Shown: positions 8,945 to 21,090 of the stretch, one piece after another
Layout of the letters: every line of letters starts with the position of its first letter
Numbering within the stretch: position 1 is the first letter of the stretch
Assembly: GCA_030847615.1 (NCBI GenBank)
Contig: JAUMIR010000004.1
Location: forward strand, 189,102,501-189,166,500
Origin: Gambelia wislizenii
Lineage: Eukaryota > Chordata > Lepidosauria > Squamata > Crotaphytidae
Length of the DNA: 64,000 nt
Direction: 5' to 3'
Program-made: the position numbers and the translations under genes
The notes under the pieces: generated by a model
Told to the model about the DNA's origin: nothing
The model's database searches: none
What the model saw: the letters and a program-made list of their open reading frames with translations, nothing else

Positions 8945-11570
8945 TCTTAGATGTCTCTACACTAATGCACAGAGCATGGGAAATAAGCAAGATGAACTTG
9001 AACTCCTAGCACCAAAAAGCAAGTATGATATAATAGGCATTACTGAAACCTGGTGAGATGAGTCTCATGATTGGAATGTAGGAATAGAGGGGTATAACCT
9101 TTTAAGAGAAACAGGCCAAACAGGAAAGGAGGAGGAATAGCATTATATGTCAGGGATATTTATACCAGTGAAGATATCCATGACATCAATACTGGAAGCC
9201 AGGTGGAGAGCATCTGGATAAAAATTAAAGGGGAGGGAAACAACAGAGATGTTATTGTGGGACTCTACTATACTACAGACCCCCAAGTCAGACGGAGGAA
9301 TTGGATGATGCCTTTCTAGAACGGATGAACAGACATGCAGAAAGGAGAGATGTAGTAGTGATGGGTGACTTCAACTATCCTGATATTTGCTGGCAATCTA
9401 ACTCAACCAAAACTTCAAGGTCTAGCAAATTCCTTACTTGCCTGGAAGACAATTTCATGGTCTAAAAGGTGGAAGAGGCAACAAGGGGGTCAGCTATTTT
9501 AGATATAATCCTAACCAACAAGTGGTGGGATCCTTAGGTGAGAGTGATCATGTTCTCCTGGAGTTTGTTATACAATGGAAAGGAGAAGCCAGGCATAGTC
9601 AGACACGCACTCTTGACTTTAGAAGAGCAGATTTCAATAAACTCAGGGAAATACTGGGGGTGATTCCATGGTCAGGAATACTAAAAGAGAAGAGACCTCA
9701 AGACGGATGGGACTTTCTCAAAAGGCACAATTTCAAACAGTACCATTGAGGAAGAAAAATGGGAGGTGTCTCAAGAAACCAGGATGGATGACTAAAGAAC
9801 TTTCAATGGAGCTAAGTTTTAAAAGGAACATCTATAGGAAATGGAAAAAGGGGGAAATCACCAAAAAAGAATTGAAACAGATAGCGAACAAGTGTAGGAG
9901 TAAAGTCAGAAAAGCTAAAGTGCAGAATGAACTCAGGCTTGCTAGAGAGGTTAAGAAAAATAAAAAAGGTTTTTGGGGTTATGTCCGCAGCAAAAGGAGG
10001 AAGAAGGAAATGGTAGGGCCACTACACGGAGAAGATGACAAAATGCTAACAGGGAACAGAGAAAGGGCAGAATTTCTCAACACCTTCTTTGCCTCAATGT
10101 TTTCAGAAAAAGAAAAGGGTGACCAATCTGAGGATAATGGAACAGAGGACACAATAGTGGAAATACATCACAGAATAAGCAAAGAGGTAGTACAGGAATA
10201 CCTTCTTAATCTAAATGAATTTAAATCTCTAGGACCAGATGAACTACATCCAAGAGTATTAAAAAAGCTGGCAAATGTAATCTCAGAGCCATTGGCAATA
10301 ATCTTTGAGAACTCCTGGAGAACAGGAGAAGTCCCAGCAGACTGGAGGAGGGCAAACGTCCCCATCTTCAAAAAGGGGAAAAAAGAGGATCCCAACAATT
10401 ATCATCCAGTTAGTCTGACATCAATACCAAGGAAGATTCTAGAGCAGATCATTAAACAGAGAGTCTGTGAACATTTAGAAGGCAATGCCATAATCACAAA
10501 AAGTCAACATGGGTTTCAGAGAAACAAGTCATGCCAGACTAATCTGATCTCTTCTCTCTCTCTTTTTTTTTTCTTCCTTTTTTTGATAAAATTACCAGCT
10601 TGGTAGATGAAGGGAACGCTGTGGATATCGTATACCTTGATTTCAGCAAGGCCTTTGACAAGGTTCACCATGACATTCTTGCAAACAAGCTTGTAAAATA
10701 TGGGCTAGACAAGTTAACTGTTAAATGGATTTTTAATTTGTTGACTGGCCGAACCCAAGGGGTGCTCAGCAGTGGCTCCTCTTCATCTTGGAAAGATGTG
10801 ACCAGTGGGTGCCACAGAGTTCTGACCTGGGCCCAATACTATTGAACATATTTATCAATGACTTGGATGTGGGAATTAGGGGCATACTTATAAAATTTGC
10901 AGATGACACCAAATTAGGAGGATTAGCTAATACCCTAGAGGACAGGATCAAAATGCAAAACAACCTGAATAGACTGGAGAGCTGGGCCAAAGCTAACAAA
11001 ATGACATTCAATACGGAGAAATGTAAGGTACTGTACTTAGGGCAGAAAAATGAAATGCATAGATATAGGATGGGGGAGACCTGGCTGAACGAGACTACAT
11101 GAGAAAGGGATCTAGGAGTCCTAGTAGACCACAAGTTGAACATGAGTCAACAGTGTGATACGAAAGCTAAAAAGGCCAATGCGATTTTTGGCTGCATCAA
11201 TAGAAGTACAGTGTCTAGATCAAGGGAAGTAATAGTGCCTTTCTATTCTGCCTTGGTCAGACCTCACCTAGAATACTGTGTCCAGTTCTGGGCACCACAA
11301 TTCAAAAAGGATATTGACAAATTGGAGCATGTCCAGAGAAGGGCGACAAAAATGGTGAAAGATCTGGAAACCATGCCTTATGAGGAGAGACTTTAGGGAG
11401 CTGGGTATGTTTAGCCTGAAAAAAAGACGGTTAAGAGGCAATATGATAGCCCTGTTTAAGTATTTGAAGGGGTGTCACATTGAGGATGGAGCAGGCCTGT
11501 TTTCTGCTGCTCCAGAGACTGGAACACGGAGCAATGGATGCAAGCTCCAGGAACATAGATTCCACCTCAA
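8945..11570 (+). pseudogene. CR1 ORF2 (endonuclease + reverse transcriptase), broken
   Basis: Endonuclease begins near 8945 with NAQSMGNKQDELELL and ITETW, where a TGA at 9054-9056 follows the Trp codon. Frames then shift several times (9438, 9668, 10600, 10788, 11136 and 11380 starts). RT motifs are clear: VDIVYLDFSKAFDKVHHDIL near 10620, an intact FADD box at 10896-10907, and the CR1 thumb [12 protein letters not shown] and [14 protein letters not shown] pyrimidine tract at about 10549-10583 has expanded into the coding sequence. The catalytic box survives but no continuous frame does. Confidence 0.9.
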
Positions 11571-11573
11571 CAT

Positions 11574-11588
11574 TAGGAGGAACTTTTT
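11574..11588. repeat. Left L1 target site duplication
   Basis: TAGGAGGAACTTTTT is present here at the L1 tail and again, perfectly, at 18753-18767 on the other side of the L1. Both copies lie in the CR1 3' part, so the L1 inserted after the CR1. Confidence 0.92.
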
Positions 11589-12032
11589 TTTAATTTATTC
11601 TTTTATTGAGATTACAGTACATTTAACATTCCATTCCATCTTAAACAATCTTTTCTCCCCCTTACATCACATTTGTTCTCATGTAACATTTACAAAAGAA
11701 AAGATCATCTACCACTTCCAATCCATTGTTATGGCTGATTTTGACTCAAGTTAAAATACTGTAATCAAATATAACTTCTGTTCCACCGTTAAAATGTTAT
11801 ATGTTTCAACTCCTCTTTCAGTTGTACATTATGATATATCTTCATCACTAGGGGATTTTACAAGTATAACGTTGCATTATCATTTTCCCCACCCTTATTA
11901 TTCCTTAAATGATTTAATACTTTCCCCCATTTTTCTATTCCACAATTTCATAGTTAGTATGTCTAATTCCAACATTTCAGTCAATCTGTCTTTCCACTCT
12001 TTTATTATCGGACACTCTTTTGACTTCCATTT

Positions 12033-15000
12033 TTAAGCTATGACTAGCCTTGCTAAGGTAACCATATAAAGTATAACTCTCCAATATTTCATCACTGTTT
12101 TGTCTTGGTCTTTAATTATATTTAACAGAAATATCTCTGGGGTAAAAGCCAGATCTATTTCCAAAATATTTTTAATTGCTCCATAAATTTGTGTCCAGAT
12201 TTTTTTTTTAATCTTTGTACATCGCCACCACATATGAATCAGGTTACCCTGACTTTTACCATATTTCCAACAGTTGCTTAAAATGTTTCTGTTCATCTTA
12301 CTCAATCTTTGTGGCATGCGGTACCATCTTAAAGCCATCTTTATATAATTCTCCTTAAGATTTTGACAAGCAGTAAAAGTAAAGGATCTTCTTCTGGCTA
12401 CTTCCCATTCTTCCATATTAATGGTGTTACCTATATCCTTCGCCCATTGCAGCATATATTCTTTTACAATGTCATGTTCTGTGAACCTTGCTAATAATAT
12501 TTTATAAAATTTTGTAATCATTTTAGACCCCTTTTCTTCCAATAATATTTTATCTAGTTCATTATTTTCTGTCTCAAATCCACCCCTATTTTGATCTTCC
12601 ACAAATTTTTGTTTGCATATAGGTAAACAAATTTATGTTATATTTTATCTGTAAAGTTTCTCTTGATTCTAACCTCAATAGCTTATCACTTCCTTTCTTT
12701 CCCACGTCAGAATATCTTAACCAGGTGTTCTCATTGCTCCATCTTGACATAAAAGCTTCCTGGGGTGATATCCATAAAGGGATTTTATAATAAAATGCTT
12801 TTTTAATCTTTTCCCAAACTATGAATTGACCTTTCCTTACACAGTGGGTGGTAAAGTTTCTGTTAGCTTTTTGTTTTCCATAAAACAAATAAGCATGCCA
12901 CCCAAATATATTATCATGACCTTCCAGCAACAGTAACTTATTATTTAAATTAATCCATTCTTTAATCCAAACTAATACAGCAGCATGATAATATATTCTT
13001 ACATCTGGAAGATCACAACCACCCCTTATCTTTGTATCAGTCAAAAGATTCCATTTAAATCTTGCTTTTTTTTTCCCCCACAGAAATGATTTCAAATCTT
13101 TATTCCACTGCTCAAAATTTTTATAGTTCTTAAGTATTGGCAAATTTTGAAAAAGGTACAGTACTCTAGGAAGTATAATCATTTTTATCACTGAGATTTT
13201 CCCCAGCATGGGAAGACCTAAGTTTTCCCATCTTTTTAAATCTTTTTTTTTTTATTTCGGTCCAAGTTGATCTATAATTGTTGTCAAATAAATCAGTGTT
13301 CCTCTTAGATAACCAAATTCCTAGGTACCATGCCTTTTTCCCAATTTTACAACCTGATATCCCACTGATGTTGTCTTCTTCTGATTTTTGAATATTTTTT
13401 TGTAAGTATGACTGTTTTTTCGTTATTAATCTTGAAATCTGAAAATTCTCCAAATTCTCTCATAACCTTCAAACATTCACTAATTTGTTTTATTGGGTCC
13501 TCCATGAATATAATCATTTCGTCAGTGAAAGCTCTTAATTTAAAAGTAGAGCCTTTTATCCGCACCCCTGGGATCTTTTCATTTAATCTTATTTCCCTGT
13601 TGAACACCTCTAATACTATAATAAATAGAAGAGGAGAAATGGGGCAGCCTTGTCTAGTTCCTTTTGCTTTTTTAAATGTGGTGGATTTTTCTCCATTGAT
13701 AACAAGTTGGGCAGATTATTCTGTATATATTTGCTCTATCCTCTTGCAAAATTTATCCCCCAGTCCTGTTTTTTTTATTACCTCTAACATAAAGTCCCAA
13801 CTTATGTTATCAAATGCTTTCTCCACGTCTACCAGCATCAGACCCATCTTCTTTTCACCATGTGCTTCAAAATATTCTAGCATATCTGATACTATTCTGA
13901 TGTTATCACTGATTTTTCTCCCTGGTATAAATCCATTTTGATCTTCATTTACAATATCTATCATGATCTCTTTTAACCTATTAACCAATATCATTGTGTA
14001 TTTTATCATCAGGGTTTAAAAGGGATATGGGTCTATAATTGCTGATCTCTTGCCCATCTTTCCCTTCTTTTAAGACAAGAGCTATGTTTGCATTCTTCCA
14101 GGTTTCTGGTATACCTTTTTCTTTGATCTCATTAATCATTTTGTAGAATGGGAGAACAAGTTCGTTTTCAAATTTCTTATAAAATAGAGCAGTAAAACCA
14201 TCTGGCCCAGGTGCTTTGTTCACTCTCAGGTCTTGTATTGCTTTCGATATTTCAGTCATTGAGATAGACGCTTTCAGTTTTTCAATTTTATCTTTCTTTA
14301 ATTTAGGGAAGTCATGTTTTTCTAAATATTCTTTCATATGTTGATACTCTTTCTTATTCCTTAGTTTCTGGATGTATAGATTACTAAAGAAGGATTTAAA
14401 TCCTTCACATATTTCAGATTGTTTTGTTACCACTTTCCCTTGATGCTTTATTTCTGTTATCAGCTTTTTCTCTGACTCTTTCCTGAGTCTATATGCCAGC
14501 CAGTGACCCGATTTATTAGCAAATTCAAAATTGGTTTGTCGTACTTTTTTCATGGTTTTTTCCAATATTGTCATTGTTTCTAGATTTATTTGCCTTATTA
14601 TTTTCCCATTAGTTGGGTCGTCCCTTAACTCTTCTTTTTTCTTCAATTCTTTAGTTAGGAAATTTTATCTTTCTGAATTTTGTTTTTTAGCTTCCGCACC
14701 TCTTTTTATCAATAGGCCTCTGATTACTGCCTTGCCCGCATCCCATACCGTTCTCCTGCTGCATTCCTTATTATCATTTTCCCTGGAATATAACCTAATT
14801 TCTTTTTTGAGTTCCTCTACATATTGTTCATTTTTCAGCAAATTTTCATTTAGTTTCCAACTCCTAGTTTTCTTCTCTGTTTTCAGTTTTAATTTGATTG
14901 GGAAATGATCAGATGTTATCTTGGGTAATATATCCATGTCCAGAATTTGTGGCAATAAATTCTTAGATACTAAGAATATATCAAGTCTGCACATGGGCTT

Positions 15001-15600
15001 ATACCTCTCAGAGTAAAAAGTAAAACCTTTATCTTTCCCATATTTTTTTGACCACACATCTTCTAATACAAATTCTTCCTTAATGTCCAAAAATCTAGCT
15101 GGTAATTTCCTTTGTTTCGTATTCCCCTTCTTGGATCTATCCATTTCAAGATTCAAGACCCCATTGAAATCTCCTAATATTATCATGTTCCCTTTTACGT
15201 GTTCTTCTATTTGTTTGTGTAATTTCTTATAAAATTTCTCTTGATTAATATTGGGGGCATAAATGCCCACCATTACTATTTTAGTGTTTTGATAGGTGAA
15301 TTCCACACCTATAAATTCACCCTCTTCATCTTTAAAGAGCTCTCTAGTGGAGTATTTTCGACTTATATATCAGTCGAAAATACTCCACTAGAGAGCTCTT
15401 TAAAGATGAATACCCCTCTTTTTCTTTTTGGAGTTTGCAGAATAGTACATTTGTCCAAACTTTGACTATTTCAGGAATCTGATGTCATGTTGTTTTATCT
15501 TGGTTTCTTGCAGACATATTATATCCACCTTTTGTCTTGCTCAATAATGGAAAACTTGTCATCTTTTATGCTCTGCATTTAAACCTTTCACGTTCCATGA
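12033..15600 (-). pseudogene. L1 ORF2 (EN-RT-Cys region), inactivated
   Basis: Fragments in order: endonuclease (14665-15306; GDFNGVLN, SDHFPIKLKL), linker and RT start (13981-14646; ISNYRPISLLN), RT fingers/palm (13716-14009; GLMLVDVEKAFDNISWDF), catalytic region (13347-13607), thumb (12586-13209) and a C-terminal Cys/His segment (12033-12602; CWKYGKSQGNLIHMWWRC). The RT box that should be FADD reads FTDE at 13518-13529. Frames change at each boundary, and an inverted duplication at 15325-15410 breaks the endonuclease. The protein cannot be made as one chain. Confidence 0.9.
15325..15410. repeat. Perfect 39-bp inverted repeat, 8-bp spacer
   Basis: Positions 15325-15363 and 15372-15410 are exact reverse complements (39/39), separated by TATATATC. 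On the L1 strand, the arm at 15325-15363 fits the expected endonuclease reading frame (YSTRELFKDEEGEFIG follows it). The arm at 15372-15410 is therefore the inserted inverted copy, and it shifts the frame. It could form an 86-nt hairpin. Confidence 0.97.
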
Positions 15601-15625
15601 ACAAATAGTAAATGCCATCTTCTAC

Positions 15626-16698
15626 CTATTCCTCACCAGTGTCTTCTTCTTCTGCTTCCTCACTATCTAGTTCTTCTTCTTTTTCTGTATCTTCTATTCT
15701 TTTATCGTCTTTTTCTAATTCTATCACTTCTTCCCCTTCTTCCTCTTCATCCGATAGTCTTTTGCTCCCTTCGTCTTCTGTTTCTGCCAACTGTCTGCTC
15801 CTTATGGAAACTGTGTCCTCTCGTTCAGATTTTTCCTTTTCTAGATGTTTATGATCTGCTGATTCTTTATGTTTTTTCTTCTCAAGTTTCTGACAGAACT
15901 CAGTAGCTTTCTGCACTGAGTCTATGTTATATTGTCTTTGTCTCTATTCTGTTCCACCTATAATTGATACCGTTTTTAGTCAACAACTGTGTTATTATTT
16001 TGTAATCTTGTTTTCTTTTCAAAATCATAATTGGAACATCTTTAAAGATTTTTATTTCTTCATCTCCAATTTTAAATGAGTTCTTATAGCTTTGTTGTAA
16101 TATTCTTTCCTTTATCTTTACCTTATTAAATTTAATTACTGTCTCTGGGCAATTTTTTCTCCTTAGCAATCACAGAGTTTATCCTAAACAGCTTTTCTGT
16201 CTCTTATTCAAGATATTCTTCAGTATATTCAGAAAATTTTGACAGTTCAGGAATGACCCTTTCAAATAAAATTTCATTTGTTCTTTCAGATAACCCTCTT
16301 AGTTTCAAGCATTTTTCCCTGTAGCGTAATTCTTGATTTAGCATCAACACTTCTCCTTTATTTTGTTTTTCTTGTATTTTTCCTGTTATAACTTCTGTCT
16401 CCTGGGCCTTTTCTTTTAAGACTATCACTTCTTTTTTCAATCCTTCCACCTCTTTATTAATTTTATCCAACATTCTACCCAGTATTTTGGATTCTTTCTT
16501 ATAATCTTGTTTGATTTCCTTCCTTATATCCTTCAATTCCTTTCTTATTTCCAGTTTAAAGCTGTTAAATTCCGTCCTCAATTCTTCTAACAGTAGACTT
16601 TGAATTTCTGGTATTTTTAGTGTTTCTTGTGATCCTCTTCTTGCAGTTATGGTTTGAGTTTGAAGTTGTGCAGTTGTTTTCCTGGTACTATAAGCCAT
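15626..16698 (-). pseudogene. L1 ORF1, frameshifted
   Basis: The start Met at 16698 opens a 164-codon frame with a long charged coiled coil (about residues 30-110, with KELKDIRKEIKQDYKKESK) and the beginning of the RRM-like region (LKLRGLSERTNEILFERV). The C-terminal domain continues in two other frames at 15927-16169 (WNRIETKTI end) and 15626-15916. The last segment ends in a strongly acidic Glu/Asp tail. The layout coiled coil, RRM, C-terminal domain is that of L1 ORF1p; the acidic tail is not seen in mammalian ORF1p. At least two frameshifts break it. Confidence 0.88.
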
Positions 16699-18752
16699 TT
16701 CACTCCCTCTCGTACAATCTCTACTCTACTCTTTTGTTACTTTTATTTCTCGTAATTCTAAATAACTTTTTTATATATATTATTATTTTTAGCTAGATTT
16801 CCACCGGATCTCTTTCTGAGATGCAGCTTTGTCCTGCATTAACTAAGGTCACTTTATATAATAAGCCCCTCACATATAAATTTTTAAGACAACAATATAT
16901 CATAGTTAATTCAATTAAAAGTAAGAAGGAATGCTCAAATTAATTATCTCTTGTCTATATAATTAACAGAGTTGATTTGATAAACTAACCAGTTAAAGAT
17001 GGAAAATAATAATCTGTCCCCCTTTGGACCTTCAATCCCAATCAAATTTCTCTATTCATTTAATTCAATCTAGTATAATCTGTATTCGTTATTCCAATAA
17101 TTCCATATTATATTCCAATAATTATTGTGTTCATATTATAATCCAGCAATTTCATCAACCATCATTGGCAATCAATATACTCAATTTATACCTCTGGATA
17201 AGATTCCCAGTATATTATGGCTCTGTCTTATGTCTTATACATATATCTTCTGTGTATACTTAAACAACTGGTAATGACACAATTATGAAATAACCAGTAA
17301 TTTACCAAATCTGATGTAATTGCTGTCAGTTATATTGTTTTCTCCTTATAACATCCCTTATATCCCCCTTATTAGAATTCCCTCTCCCCTTCACTTAAAT
17401 CACCTTTATATTATGCACACAATTTTTTAAATTTATATAGTATTAGGTTACATTTATATCATCAAATTCCCTTTTATTACTATTAAATTTTACATCTGTT
17501 ATTTTTAATAATCTTAAACAAAGATCCTTATACCCCTTATAAACCTGTTATGAAATCTTCTTCGCTTCCAATAAATTCCTCTCTTAAATTTTCTTCCCTT
17601 ATATTCCCTCCCCCTTCAAGACTTTCCCTTTCAGTCTTTTAGCTCTATGCTTTCTCCAGCTTTCACCCTTAAACACTCCTGAACAGTCAGATCAATATCA
17701 AGATCCAGTCTTCCAAGTATTCTGCTCTTCAGTCTCTGATATTTTCTGTGTTTTAGCTCCCACTTTTCTTCATTTATCTCTACTCTCACTTCAGAGCTTT
17801 ATTTCAACCTTTAAACCTTCTTTTTTTTTCCTGCTATGCCAGAGGAATCCGAGTAACCAGTCCACCTTCTCCGTTTGCCCTTCCTCCACTTCACTTCTGT
17901 CTCAGGTGTTCCCTTCAACTCAATCCGCTCCTCCCCGTTTGCTTTGACCTTCCAACTCAGATATTTGCTTTATACTATGCAAGAAAAAGGAATAACTAAG
18001 GAAAAAATGTCACTATTTCTCAAAAGCAGCTTGTCATCCCTCCAAGTTGTTAGAAGTTCCAGCACTTTAATTATGTTCAATTTAGGAGAAATCTCAAAGA
18101 GCAAAGTCTCTCAAGAGCCTATGTGGGTTAGAAGCTATGTAGTCCAGCCAACAACGTAGATTTCCCCATTCAGTAAAAGGCTTGAAAACATCACAAAATA
18201 ACACAGAATAGCACAAATGCTTATTATCTTCACTAAAGTAATGTGTACTGAAGAAGCTATGCCTCTGACACTTAAATCTGCACATGGCACGTAGCGTTCG
18301 CTTTCTTGTTTCCCCAGTGTGCTTATTTTCTTCCTCTCCAATCTCACTTAGTCTCTAATTGAATGGAGCCTCCAATATTTATGAAGTAAATACTACATAC
18401 AGTCTTATACCAGCCAAAGTTGTTTGACAATTAAGTAGGGTTTTTTTATTTTTTTTAAATAAATTCCGCTTCTATTAGTTGGAGAGAGAGACTCCAGTCT
18501 TTAAAGACTCTTCTTTGGTGAAGCAATCCCTTCGCTCCAAACCCCCCGGTCAGGTGGGGAACCTCCATCCCCCTCCCACCACGAGGGTCGTCAGAAGTCA
18601 CTCTGGGTATTTTTAAACTTTATTCCACTTCCCAGGGTAGAATACCTTCAAATAGATCTTAGAATGAAGTATAACTTTGACCAAAGTTGAACGGGCTGGA
18701 ACGGAGCTTTGCGTCTCCGCATCCGATGCCTCCCTCTCACAACCGGAAGTTC
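16699..18752 (-). promoter_or_regulatory. L1 5' UTR
   Basis: About 2.05 kb between the ORF1 start and the 5' end of the L1. It is mostly AT-rich, with a GC- and CpG-richer first 250 bases (18500-18752), where an L1 internal promoter is expected. No long frame occurs. Placement as a 5' UTR follows from the L1 layout; promoter activity is inference. Confidence 0.6.
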
Positions 18753-18767
18753 TAGGAGGAACTTTTT
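18753..18767. repeat. Right L1 target site duplication
   Basis: TAGGAGGAACTTTTT, identical to 11574-11588. CR1 3' UTR sequence resumes immediately after it. Confidence 0.92.
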
Positions 18768-18959
18768 GAAAGTAAGAGCTGTTTGGCAGTGGAACACACT
18801 CCCTCGGAGTGTGGTGGGGTCTCCTTCCTTGGAGGTCTTTAAACAGAGGCTGGATGGCCATCTGTTGTGGATGGTTTGATCATGATTTCCTGCGTGGAAG
18901 GGGGTTGGACTGGATGGCTTTGTGGTCTCTTCCAACTCTACAATTCTATAATTCTATGA

Positions 18960-20700
18960 GCTACATTTTCAGAAGCATACAAATAAACTAGAATTCAGTT
19001 AGAAATACAGTATAGGGGTGTAGCTTGTTTTCCCCCATAATTTAAGGTTTGTTATAAATAATTCAGCTTTGCCCTGTCAACTGTCCCCACCACCTGGTAG
19101 TCAGAAGCATATTGCTTTTCATCATGGAGGTTCAGCGTAGCTCCCATAGCTGGTGTTTTTAGACCTATTTATACAATGCACCATTTGTCAGTGGCACCTG
19201 GCAGCTTCCATGCCAGTAGGATGGGGAATTTGCTCTGGATTTAGGTCCTAACTGTTAAGGCATTGCCCAGGGTGCTGAACTTATACCGAGGATATGGTTC
19301 ACCATCTCAGATAATTCCTTTAAAGTGTGGATGAAAAAAAAGTTCCCCAAACCATTGACAGAGAAGCCCCTAGCTGCCACTCCATGTTGTCTATTCTTAT
19401 ACAACATTAGCTGGTCTGGGATCTAAAAACTCTGAACTTTTCCTTATTTTGGGAAACTCTGGTGTTGTCTAGGCAGTGAAAAAAAAATCCTCTCAGAATG
19501 TGAGGGGAATACCTTTTGTCCAGATGATCTCCTGCTGGGTTCGCCATATTCGAAGGAAGGGGGCTGAAAACTCCAAAACAACTAAACAACTCATTCAAAT
19601 TGGGGTACATCCATGAAGTCAAAACATGATTGGTTGTACATGTGCAGGGCCACCATTGTGGTTTTTCACAGATGCGGTTGTGCACTACTTTTGAGCAGCA
19701 GGGCAAAAAAAAAAATGTTTTTTAAGCATAAGATTGCTCTTCCACATCTCTCATTTAACAAGACAAAAAAAGGGGGGAGCTTTGGGTGAATAATAATATA
19801 GGTAATTCACTCACGGCCACCATCTTTTCTTGCGTGCATGCTCTGTGTGAACATTACACTTGGATAGCTTTCCATGCCAACGATCTTGCAAATGGGTCAT
19901 GGGGACAAATGAACACTGCTGCAATAGTGAGTTAATGCACTGTTTTCCACAATTATTTCTCCCATGTAGCTGAGCCCTCTGTCTGAAAAGTGGAGTAATA
20001 GCTGTCCTCTTATTTGGGGGTTGAAATGTACCTGCCCTTCCCAGGCACTGGTTTCTTTCTCTCATTTTGGTGGGATGCCATAAAAAGCCGAACAGCAAAA
20101 TGGAAAACATTTCCATGTATTCAGGGGGAGGGGGAAAAATCAGTGAATGGAAAGCTAAACAACCCTGCATTCATACTATTTCTGACCAAACAACTGCTTG
20201 TAATAGTTATTTACTGTATTTTACAGCTCACTGTTAACCCATGTAATAAAACATAATGACTTGGATAGTGCAAAAGTAGCAGCTCTTTTTAATTTTCATT
20301 CCATTGCCTTTTTAACACTTGTATTTTCATTTCCAGGAATGTATCATAAATTGCCAGAAAAATTAGAATTAATTTGTGCAGCAAAATCCAAACAGATTTT
20401 TTTCCCTTGTCAATTTACTTTTCAGTCTTTAGCATGTAAGGACTTTTTTTTAACAACCTTCCACCCTGTGAAAGCTACATATTATGAGGTGTGACCCTAG
20501 GAACACTTTCTTGAAATAGTGTTTTTTCCTTGCTGAATTCAAACTGAGATTTGAGGTCCAGTTCTCTCTCACACACACATACCAGTACATAGACATCACA
20601 GGAGGTCAGGTGTGGGAGCATGTCTTAGGCATGTGCAACACCACCAACAACAACAAGAAGAAGAAGAAGAACAGCCTATAGAACATCATGTGTATAACTG
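18960..20700. other. No gene; diffuse repeat near 19.45-19.6 kb
   Basis: No coding region was recognised. The segment at about 19450-19590 shares scattered blocks with 20935-21090 and 26450-26600 (a 'aaatcctctcagaat'-like block, then 'ccatattcgaaggaaggggg' and 'aaaactccaaaac'). It is one copy of an unclassified dispersed repeat. Confidence 0.5.
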
Positions 20701-20920
20701 CAAGTCTTATGTATCTTCAAGTTGACTCTGACTTACGCAGACCCTCTCGTTGGTTTTTTTTGGGGGGGGGCAATATTTATTCAGAGAGAATGTACCATTG
20801 TCTTCCTCTAAGGCTGAGAGACTGTGACTTACCCGTGGTCACCAATGGCTGAATGGGAATTTGAGCCCTGTCCTCTTAGAGTACTAGCCTAACACTAAAA
20901 CCACTACACCACATTTGCTC
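20701..20920 (-). mobile_element. CORE-like tRNA SINE, copy 2
   Basis: Minus-strand relative of the 7.44-kb SINE. The tail side is at the left ('cttcaagttgactctgactta'), the core complement 'gtgacttacccgtggtcacc' lies near 20832-20851, and the tRNA-like head complement 'ccactacaccacatttgctc' is at the right end. A G-run (20761-20768) and substitutions make it an old copy. Confidence 0.75.
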
Positions 20921-20934
20921 TCAATATTGGGGCT

Positions 20935-21090
20935 GTCTAAATGGTGAAAATACTCCTCAAGGAATGCTCGGAGAATCCTACCTATCTTAATGGTATTCCC
21001 CATTGTATCACCTTATTTGGAAGGAGGGGGGGCCAAAAACATCAAAAACTCTGAAGGAAAGAATTTGTGGTTTTCCTGGAGTTTTTTTAA
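20935..21090 (+). repeat. Unclassified dispersed repeat, copy 2
   Basis: Shares with about 19450-19590 and 26450-26600 the order: 'gtctaaatggtgaaaat', an ATCCTC/ACTCCTC block, then a 'ccttatttggaaggaggggg' block. Ends were not resolved and no class could be assigned. Confidence 0.45.

Larger units (their letters stand above)
11589..18752 (-). mobile_element. L1 LINE, apparently full length, inserted in CR1
   Basis: A 7.16-kb minus-strand L1 flanked by a perfect 15-bp direct repeat. Order on its own strand: GC-rich 5' start GAACTTCCGGTTGTGAGAGG, an approximately 2-kb 5' UTR, ORF1 (16698 downward), ORF2 (about 15.6 down to 12.03 kb), then a 3' UTR ending in an A-rich tail that overlaps the T tract of the target duplication. 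Full length with intact duplications means a fairly recent insertion. Even so, both ORFs carry frameshifts, and ORF2 has an inverted duplication and a damaged catalytic box. Confidence 0.92.
8560..18959 (+). mobile_element. CR1 LINE split by an L1 insertion
   Basis: CR1 sequence runs 8560-11588 and resumes at 18768-18959. The right part carries the CR1 3' UTR ('ttggaggtctttaaacagag', 'tggatggccatctg') and the diagnostic terminal ATTCTATAATTCTATGA repeat. The left part holds an ORF1 esterase remnant, endonuclease and reverse transcriptase. The two parts are continuous once the L1 and one copy of its 15-bp target duplication are discounted. The net CR1 length is about 3.2 kb, so it is nearly complete at the ORF2 level but truncated in ORF1. 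Confidence 0.9.

Noticed and set aside
15612..15854. Serine-rich 80-codon frame on the plus strand
   Set aside because: It is the antisense of the acidic tail of L1 ORF1 (Glu codons read as Ser/Phe) and has no independent support.
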